A stretch of 5,188 nt of DNA from an uncultured Oscillibacter sp. (lineage in GTDB: Bacteria; Bacillota; Clostridia; Oscillospirales; Oscillospiraceae): assembly GCA_905236835.1 (NCBI GenBank), contig CAJOQY010000254.1, forward strand, positions 1-5,188, in the 5' to 3' direction. A program made the position numbers and the translations under genes. The notes beneath the pieces were generated by a model that saw only the letters and a program-made list of their open reading frames with translations, ran no database searches and was not told the DNA's origin. Numbering within the stretch: the first letter of the stretch is position 1; each line of letters starts with the position of its first letter. Positions 1 to 4,178 of this stretch are shown piece after piece.

Positions 1-26
1 GGATGAGATTTGATAAGCAAAGCGGA

Positions 27-812
27 TCAGCCGATAAACATCTGTGTCCAGTAATAACCGTCGGCGACGTATCCCACGCCGATTTTCGTATAAGATGAAT
101 TTAAAATATTCGCCCGGTGGCCGCTGGAATTCATCCAGCCGTCAACGACGGCTTGCGGCGTCCGATAGCCATAGGCGATATTCTCCCCGGCGGTGCGATA
201 GGAAATGCCGAATGACTTCATCATTTGAAACGGCGTGCCGTAAGTGGGGCTGGTATGGCTGAAATAATTCTTGTCGCGCATATCTTGGGATTTATAACGC
301 GCCACGCGGGACAATTCCCAATCCTGCGTAAGGGAATTTAATCCGTATCGCGTCCGGATTTCGTTGACCAGCCGGACAACTTCGGATTCATAATCCGTCA
401 CGGCGCTGTCAACTTGGGGGATTTCGACGGACTGTCCGGGATAAATGAAATCCGGATTTGTAATCTGGGGATTGGAGCGGATCAATTCGCCGGTTCCGGT
501 TTGATATTTCACGGCGATTTTCCAGAGGGTATCTCCCGGCAGAATAGTATAAGTAATCCGGGAATTTTTTGAGCCGGACGCGCCGTTCTGATTCACGGCG
601 TTGAATCCGGAAGCATTCGCGGCGGCGTTGTTTTTGCCGGACGCGGCGTTGTCGGCGGCGTTCGCGTTTTCGCCGGACGTGGGACGGGTGAAATCAACGC
701 CGTATTGGGCGGCGATGTCCGGCCACGCGAAACGATATGACGCCCGCGCGGATACGCCGGACAGGATGATAACGGCGATCGCCAGCAGTGACAGGAGTTT
801 CTTGTTTTTCAT
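27..812 (-). CDS. Secreted LysM-CAP domain protein (YkwD/SCP-like)
   Basis: This is a 261-residue exported wall-associated protein. Residues 1-24 are a signal peptide (KNKK, hydrophobic core, cleavage likely after A22-R23-A24). Residues 46-84 are an Asn/Ala/Gly/Ser-rich linker. Residues 86-132 form one LysM peptidoglycan-binding domain (YTILPGDTLWKIA ... NPDFIYPGQSVEIP). Residues 144-259 form a CAP/SCP domain with the usual motifs: YFSH (H186), AGENIA (E210), GHRANIL (H232) and a C-terminal YWTQMF. The ATG at 812 is chosen because GGAGGT lies just upstream and the signal peptide begins there; an in-frame TTG at 851 would add 13 residues and lacks such a site. Known for the family: bacterial CAP proteins are common in spore-formers and clostridia, but their biochemical activity is mostly unsettled, so LysM implies wall attachment and no reaction is claimed. 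It is divergent from the ftsE operon. Domain assignment is secure, cellular role is not. Confidence 0.93.
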   Translation of the reverse strand: MKNKKLLSLLAIAVIILSGVSARASYRFAWPDIAAQYGVDFTRPTSGENANAADNAASGKNNAAANASGFNAVNQNGASGSKNSRITYTILPGDTLWKIAVKYQTGTGELIRSNPQITNPDFIYPGQSVEIPQVDSAVTDYESEVVRLVNEIRTRYGLNSLTQDWELSRVARYKSQDMRDKNYFSHTSPTYGTPFQMMKSFGISYRTAGENIAYGYRTPQAVVDGWMNSSGHRANILNSSYTKIGVGYVADGYYWTQMFIG

Positions 813-818
813 GTTGAT

Positions 819-824
819 ACCTCC
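819..824 (-). promoter_or_regulatory. Ribosome binding site of the LysM-CAP gene
   Basis: Read on the minus strand this is GGAGGT, a near-perfect Shine-Dalgarno sequence, 6 bases before the ATG at 812. It decides the start in favour of 812 over the upstream in-frame TTG at 851. Confidence 0.85.
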
Positions 825-881
825 GTCAACGAAAAATGACATGAATGCCAAAAGAATGTTTTCCTTGCAAGGATTGGATAA

Positions 882-910
882 ATTGTAACCGTTTTGTAAC
901 CGTTTTGCAA
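882..910 (-). promoter_or_regulatory. Candidate sigma-A promoter of the LysM-CAP gene
   Basis: On the minus strand a -35 element TTGCAA (910 down to 905) is followed after 17 bp by a -10 element TACAAT (887 down to 882). Each is close to consensus and the spacing is optimal. Transcription would start near 875, giving a leader of roughly 63 bases before the ATG at 812. The core promoter coincides with the 11-bp direct repeat described separately. A second TTGCAA at 870-865 has only a poor -10 match (CATTCA) downstream and was judged weaker. Confidence 0.6.
884..900 (+). promoter_or_regulatory. WalR/YycF-type box (TGTAAC-N5-TGTAAC)
   Basis: Two identical hexamers TGTAAC at 884-889 and 895-900 are separated by five bases. 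This fits the published WalR (YycF) consensus TGT(A/T)A(A/T/C)-N5-TGT(A/T)A(A/T/C) at every position. The perfect 11-bp tandem repeat is TTGTAACCGTT at 883-893 and 894-904; a third, degenerate half-site TGCAAA follows in phase at 906. WalR controls wall hydrolase genes in Bacilli, which suits the neighbouring genes. The box lies over the -10 and spacer of the minus-strand promoter, so repression is as plausible as activation. A paralogous OmpR/PhoB-family regulator such as PhoP, which also binds 11-bp-spaced direct repeats, is an alternative. Confidence 0.55.
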
Positions 911-1026
911 ATGCAATATCTTCCAGATTGGCCGAAATACGCCCCGGATTTGGATATGATTTCCTGTTTTGGGCAAATCAGGATTCATGAACGAAATGTA
1001 AATTCTGGAATCGACAGGAAAAACGG

Positions 1027-1055
1027 TTGCAAATCGGGCGAAAAGCGTTTATAAT
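1027..1055 (+). promoter_or_regulatory. Candidate sigma-A promoter of the ftsEX operon
   Basis: TTGCAA (1027-1032), a 17-bp spacer and a perfect TATAAT (1050-1055) make the best core promoter in the region on the plus strand. The start would be near 1062, leaving a leader of about 159 bases before the ftsE TTG. A second, overlapping possibility is TTGCAA at 1055-1060 with TATTTT at 1078-1083, again 17 bp apart. The TATAAT copies at 1139, 1149 and 1160 have no good -35 partner. Confidence 0.65.
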
Positions 1056-1138
1056 TGCAAACCGGAAACGGATTTGTTATTTTTGTCATTTTTGTTTTCA
1101 AATTGTCAGAATTTGTTAATTCCGCCGGTTTCTGTTTT

Positions 1139-1165
1139 TATAATTATTTATAATTATTTTATAAT
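1139..1165 (+). repeat. AT-only tandem repeat with three TATAAT hexamers
   Basis: The 10-mer TATAATTATT occurs twice in tandem (1139-1148 and 1149-1158) and a third TATAAT follows at 1160-1165 after an 11-bp step. It sits in the predicted ftsE leader, 55-80 bases before the start codon. None of the hexamers has a clear -35 at 16-18 bp, so promoter function is uncertain. Confidence 0.7.
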
Positions 1166-1203
1166 AAATTGATGATAAATTTTAATAGCGGATATAGGAA
1201 ATA

Positions 1204-1213
1204 AAAGGGGTGA
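1204..1213 (+). promoter_or_regulatory. ftsE ribosome binding site
   Basis: AAAGGGGTGA resembles the anti-SD complement AAAGGAGGTGA with one base missing, and ends 7 bases before the TTG at 1221. It supports the TTG start. A very similar ATAAAAGGGG also precedes the lysozyme gene at 4179. Confidence 0.7.
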
Positions 1214-1220
1214 TTCGGGC

Positions 1221-1919
1221 TTGATTCAATTGGAAGATGTTGAAATGCAGTATGACAACGGAACGAAAGCGGTCCGGGGGATTACGCTGACGATTCAGGA
1301 CGGGGAATTTGTGTTTTTGGTTGGGCCTTCCGGGGCGGGCAAATCCAGCTTGATTAAATTATTAACCGGAGAAGCCATGCCGACGTTTGGACGGGTACAT
1401 ATTAACGGCTATTCCGTTTTCGGCGTCAAAGACCCGCGGATTCCGTATATGCGCCGCACGCTGGGCGTGGTCTTTCAGGATTTCCGTTTGATTGAGACGA
1501 AAACAATCCGGCAGAATCTGGATTTTGTCATGCGGGCGGCTGGAGCCGGCGCGCGGGATATTCAGCAGAGAATCCCGTATGTATTAAGCCTCGTGGAGCT
1601 TGAAAATAAAATGGACTGTTATCCGGCGGAATTATCGGGCGGTGAACAGCAGAGGGCCGCCGTGGCCAGAGCGCTGGTCAACCGTCCATCGACGATTATC
1701 GCGGACGAGCCGACGGGCAATCTGGACCCGGACAGGTCTTTGGATTTAATGCGTTTGTTATTAAAAATTAATCAAATGGGTTCTACCGTCGTCGTCGTGA
1801 CGCATGAGCGGGAACTGGTGAACCGTTTCGGCAAACGGGTTGTGACGCTGGACGAGGGAACTGTCATCCGGGACGGCGTGGGCCGCTATGTGGGGGGGCG
1901 TTCCCGTGTTCACGCGTAA
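1221..1919 (+). CDS. ftsE: Cell division ABC transporter ATP-binding protein FtsE
   Basis: A 232-residue cytoplasmic ATPase that pairs with FtsX and drives activation of an extracellular peptidoglycan hydrolase. All ABC motifs are present: Walker A GPSGAGKS at 35-42, Q-loop Q86 in FQDFRL, signature LSGGEQQR at 138-145, Walker B TIIADE at 158-163 with catalytic E163, D-loop NLDP at 167-170, and switch H195 in VVTHE. Length is typical for FtsE. The start is TTG: the first strand, MIQLEDVEMQYDNGTKAV, aligns with the usual FtsE beginning, and the next methionine (residue 9) would cut into it. It is the first gene of the plus-strand operon, transcribed from the promoter near 1027-1055, and its last codons overlap the start of ftsX, which suggests translational coupling. 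Identification rests on motifs plus the adjacent ftsX and is secure. Confidence 0.97.
   Translation: MIQLEDVEMQYDNGTKAVRGITLTIQDGEFVFLVGPSGAGKSSLIKLLTGEAMPTFGRVHINGYSVFGVKDPRIPYMRRTLGVVFQDFRLIETKTIRQNLDFVMRAAGAGARDIQQRIPYVLSLVELENKMDCYPAELSGGEQQRAAVARALVNRPSTIIADEPTGNLDPDRSLDLMRLLLKINQMGSTVVVVTHERELVNRFGKRVVTLDEGTVIRDGVGRYVGGRSRVHA
1892..1898 (+). promoter_or_regulatory. G-run ribosome binding site of ftsX inside ftsE
   Basis: Seven consecutive G lie 7 bases before the GTG at 1906 and can pair with the pyrimidine-rich anti-SD. The position favours GTG 1906 as the ftsX start over the ATG at 1888, which lies upstream of this run. The same bases encode Gly-Gly near the FtsE C-terminus. Confidence 0.5.
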
Positions 1920-2793
1920 TTTCGGCTATTTCTTTCATGAGGGCTGGTTGAATATTTTCCGGCATCGCGCGATGTCATTCGCTTCCGCCGGGATCACAGC
2001 CGTATGTTTATTATTAATGGGTACTTTTACGCTGATCGCCCTGCATATCGACGCGAATTTGTCTATTTTAGAGGCAAGCAATGAGATTCTCGCGTTTGTG
2101 GACGAGAATTACAGCCGCGAACAGGCTTTGGAACTGGAAAAAAAATTATCCGCCATTCCCAATATCAATTCCGTCAGGTTTATCACGCGCGAACAGGCGC
2201 TTGAGAATTTTATCAAAAATCATCCGGATGAGGAATTGTTTCAGGATTTGGAACCGGAAATATTCCGGGACAGATACGCCCTGCGGATTGGCAATCTGGA
2301 AAATTTATCCGAGACGGCGGATCGGATCGCCGATGTCACGGGCATTGACGGCGTGAATCTTCACGAGGAATTCACGGGCGGATTGATTACGCTCCGGCGC
2401 GCCGCCACGATTCTGTGCGCCGTATTAACCGGCGTATTATTCGCCGCGTCGTTGTTTATCATCGCCAATACGATCCGCCTGACGACATTTGACCGGCGGG
2501 AGGAAATCGCCGTCATGCGCATTGTCGGCGCGACAAACGGTTTTATCCGCTGGCCGTTCGTCTGCGAGGGATTTTTAATCGGTCTGTTCGGCGCGCTGGC
2601 CGGATTTTTCACGCAATGGGCGACTTATTGCATGGCGGTTTCATGGATTTCCGAAAGCGACCGTATGCGAATCTTTGAGATCATCCCGTTCCGGGAAGTC
2701 TGGCTGCCCGTGGCGGGCGTGTTTCTGGCCGCCGGACTTCTGACCGGTATCGGCGGCAGTCTGTTTGGCATCCGCCGCTTTCTTGACTTTTGA
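1906..2793 (+). CDS. ftsX: Cell division permease-like protein FtsX
   Basis: A 295-residue membrane protein, partner of FtsE. The order is a cytoplasmic N-terminus with the conserved EGWLNIFRHRAMSFAS stretch (12-27), TM1 at about 25-47, an extracellular domain at about 48-165 that in this family contacts the hydrolase coiled coil, TM2 at 167-190, the conserved cytoplasmic RREEIAVMRIVGAT segment at 197-210, TM3 at about 218-243 and TM4 at about 266-288. This is the standard FtsX topology and length. GTG at 1906 is preferred because the G-run sits at proper distance and homologous proteins begin a few residues before the GYFxxEG motif; an ATG at 1888 would add MWGGVP. It overlaps ftsE by 14 bp, so the two are very likely co-translated. 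The stop codon lies inside a candidate -35 element for the next gene. Confidence 0.96.
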   Translation: MFTRNFGYFFHEGWLNIFRHRAMSFASAGITAVCLLLMGTFTLIALHIDANLSILEASNEILAFVDENYSREQALELEKKLSAIPNINSVRFITREQALENFIKNHPDEELFQDLEPEIFRDRYALRIGNLENLSETADRIADVTGIDGVNLHEEFTGGLITLRRAATILCAVLTGVLFAASLFIIANTIRLTTFDRREEIAVMRIVGATNGFIRWPFVCEGFLIGLFGALAGFFTQWATYCMAVSWISESDRMRIFEIIPFREVWLPVAGVFLAAGLLTGIGGSLFGIRRFLDF

Positions 2794-2817
2794 CTTTTTA
2801 TATTTAATTTTTATATT
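2790..2817 (+). promoter_or_regulatory. Candidate internal promoter for the M23 peptidase gene
   Basis: TTGACT (2790-2795) overlaps the ftsX stop codon and is followed after 16 bp by TATATT (2812-2817), the -10-like hexamer of the second tandem repeat. Each element differs from consensus at one base. Transcription would begin near 2824, about 35 bases before the ATG at 2859. AT-rich DNA gives chance -10 matches, so this stays a candidate. Confidence 0.45.
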
Positions 2818-2833
2818 TAATTTTTATATTTGA
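2795..2833 (+). repeat. Three tandem copies of a 13-bp AT repeat
   Basis: TTTTTATATTTAA occurs at 2795-2807 and 2808-2820, and a third copy with one change (TTTTTATATTTGA) at 2821-2833. It fills most of the 65-bp gap between ftsX and the M23 gene and ends 8 bases before the ribosome binding site. Each unit carries a TATATT hexamer (2799, 2812, 2825). No hairpin-type terminator is present. Confidence 0.9.
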
Positions 2834-2858
2834 TTCACGCGAAGGAGACGCGCCGTTT

Positions 2859-4121
2859 ATGAAATATAATAAATATAATAATATCGCGTTCCGGAATCCC
2901 GGCAAAGCGCCCGGATTTCTGGCGGGAGCGCTGGCCGTTTTATTGATCTTTTTTCAGGCGTTCCCCGCGCTGGCCGTCACACAAGAGGAAATTGACGATT
3001 TGATTCAGGAAGCCGACGCGTTGGAAGAACAGCGGACGGAATTAAATAATCAGATCAATGTTTTGTCTGATACGATTGCGAATACGCTGGCGGAAAAAGA
3101 ATTATTAGACAACGAAATCGCTGTTTTATCCGACGAGGCGGAAGATATGGAAACGCGCGTCAGTGAGATTCAGGATTCTATCAATCAAAAAGAGCGGGAA
3201 TTGCGAGAATCTCAAGAAGAGGAGAAGGCGCGTTACGCCTTGTTTTGTGAACGCGTGCGTTCCATGGAGGAAAGCGGCGAGGATTACCGGATGATTTTAT
3301 TCCGCGCTGACGGTCTGACGGATTTTCTGTCCCGGCTGGATTTTATCGAGGAAATCATGGACGCGGATCGGCGCGTGATGGAAAGCCTAAAAGAAATACA
3401 GGAACAGATTCAGCGTCAAAGCGCGGATTTAAACGCGGAAATGCTGGATATGTCGGCGGCTTTGAAGCAACTGGATGAAAAGCGCGCGGAACTGGATCAA
3501 CAGCGGCAGGCCGCGAATGATTTGATTTTGGAATTACAGGCGAATAAAACGGACGCGGAAGATGATCTGGAATATTTATATCAGGAAGAGGACGAGATTC
3601 AGGCGGAAATCACGCGTCTGTCAGAGCAATACGAACGGGAGCAGGCGGCGTTGGAAGCCGCTTTACAGGCGGATATGTCCGACTGGTACGGCGCTTTGAT
3701 GAGTTCATCGGCTCTTGGCGGATACGCGTGGCCGGTCACCAGTCATAAAATTAATTCGACGTTTGGGGGGCGCGCGTCTCCGGGCGGAATCGGATCGACA
3801 AATCACAAGGGCGTTGACATCGGCGGCGTTGGATACGGCACGCCGATTCACGCCTCGAAAGCCGGATTAATTATCGTATCCGAAAGAAGCAATTCTTACG
3901 GCAATTACGTCGTGATTTCACACGGCCCCGGCAACACGACGTTATACGCGCACATGGAAAAACGTATGGTCAGCGTTGGCGATTATGTGGAACAGGGCGA
4001 TATAATCGGCCTGACAGGCTCCACCGGGATTTCAACGGGTCCGCATTTGCATTTTGAAATCGCCGAAAACGGGATCCGGATCAATCCGCTGATTTATCTG
4101 TCGGATTATTATCTCGCGTGA
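2859..4121 (+). CDS. Secreted coiled-coil M23 peptidoglycan endopeptidase, FtsEX partner
   Basis: A 420-residue exported murein hydrolase. Residues 1-39 form a signal peptide with a long N-region and cleavage after ALA39. Residues 42-270 are a long Glu/Gln/Leu-rich coiled coil interrupted by a segment typical of FtsX-partner hydrolases (about 129-170: CERVRSMEE, FRADGLTDFLSRLDFIEEI). After a short linker, residues 289-410 are an M23 (LytM/peptidase M23) domain with HKGVD (H316, D320), YAHM (H365) and HLHFE (H396, H398). Zinc ligands H316, D320 and H398 and the catalytic histidines are all kept, unlike E. coli EnvC, which has a degenerate LytM domain and only activates amidases. It therefore probably cuts peptide cross-links or stems itself; the exact bond is unknown. 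AAGGAGA at 2842-2848 supports the ATG. Position right after ftsX supports FtsEX control, inferred from related systems (EnvC, CwlO, PcsB). Confidence 0.94.
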   Translation: MKYNKYNNIAFRNPGKAPGFLAGALAVLLIFFQAFPALAVTQEEIDDLIQEADALEEQRTELNNQINVLSDTIANTLAEKELLDNEIAVLSDEAEDMETRVSEIQDSINQKERELRESQEEEKARYALFCERVRSMEESGEDYRMILFRADGLTDFLSRLDFIEEIMDADRRVMESLKEIQEQIQRQSADLNAEMLDMSAALKQLDEKRAELDQQRQAANDLILELQANKTDAEDDLEYLYQEEDEIQAEITRLSEQYEREQAALEAALQADMSDWYGALMSSSALGGYAWPVTSHKINSTFGGRASPGGIGSTNHKGVDIGGVGYGTPIHASKAGLIIVSERSNSYGNYVVISHGPGNTTLYAHMEKRMVSVGDYVEQGDIIGLTGSTGISTGPHLHFEIAENGIRINPLIYLSDYYLA

Positions 4122-4130
4122 ATCCCGCGT

Positions 4131-4158
4131 GATATATTTTGATAGATAGATATATTTT
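4131..4158 (+). repeat. Direct repeat GATATATTTT with GATA triplication
   Basis: The 10-mer GATATATTTT is found at 4131-4140 and 4149-4158, separated by GATAGATA, so that GATA occurs three times in tandem at 4141-4152. A palindrome TTTTATAAAA follows at 4156-4165. TATATT hexamers at 4133 and 4151 lack a recognisable -35, so the downstream gene is probably read through from the M23 gene. No terminator is visible in this 57-bp gap. Confidence 0.7.
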
Positions 4159-4164
4159 TATAAA

Positions 4165-4169
4165 AGGGG
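4165..4169 (+). promoter_or_regulatory. Ribosome binding site of the lysozyme-domain gene
   Basis: AGGGG, within TATAAAAGGGG, lies 9 bases before the ATG at 4179. A second G-run at 4174-4177 is too close to the start. The site matches the ftsE one in style and supports this reading frame over the overlapping short frames. Confidence 0.6.
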
Positions 4170-4178
4170 CGGCGGGGC

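Larger units (their letters stand above)
813..1220. other. Divergent regulatory region between LysM-CAP gene and ftsE
   Basis: A stretch of about 400 bp with no credible gene. Going from left to right it holds the ribosome binding site and leader of the minus-strand gene, a palindrome CCTTGCAAGG (863-872), the minus-strand promoter with an 11-bp direct repeat, a segment with nothing recognised (about 912-1026), the plus-strand promoter (1027-1055), a T-rich run with five TTGT motifs spaced 9-11 bp (1073-1118), and an AT-only tandem repeat (1139-1165) ahead of the ftsE ribosome binding site. Four TTGCAA hexamers fall in it. No riboswitch fold or terminator hairpin was recognised in the predicted ftsE leader. 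Confidence 0.8.

Noticed and set aside
44..262. Plus-strand open frame of 72 codons opposite the CAP domain
   Set aside because: Arg/Ser-rich translation with no motif, antisense to a gene with clear CAP signatures.
601..888. Plus-strand open frame of 95 codons opposite the signal peptide and linker
   Set aside because: Antisense shadow of the low-complexity linker and signal peptide; runs through the minus-strand leader and has no ribosome binding site.
845..1054. Plus-strand open frame of 69 codons in the divergent region
   Set aside because: No Shine-Dalgarno before the ATG, no recognisable domain, and it spans both promoter candidates and the WalR-like box.
1062..1071. Small CCG-GAAA-CGG hairpin at the predicted ftsE transcript start
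   Set aside because: Only three base pairs in the stem; too short to call a terminator, riboswitch part or stabilising element.
2081..2356. Second-frame open reading frame of 91 codons inside ftsX
   Set aside because: Basic, composition-driven translation overlapping the conserved extracellular domain of FtsX.
2361..2612. Minus-strand open frame of 83 codons inside ftsX
   Set aside because: Antisense to TM2 and TM3 of FtsX, no ribosome binding site or motif.
2794..2858. Terminator between ftsX and the M23 gene
   Set aside because: T-rich but with no GC-rich inverted repeat ahead of the T tracts.
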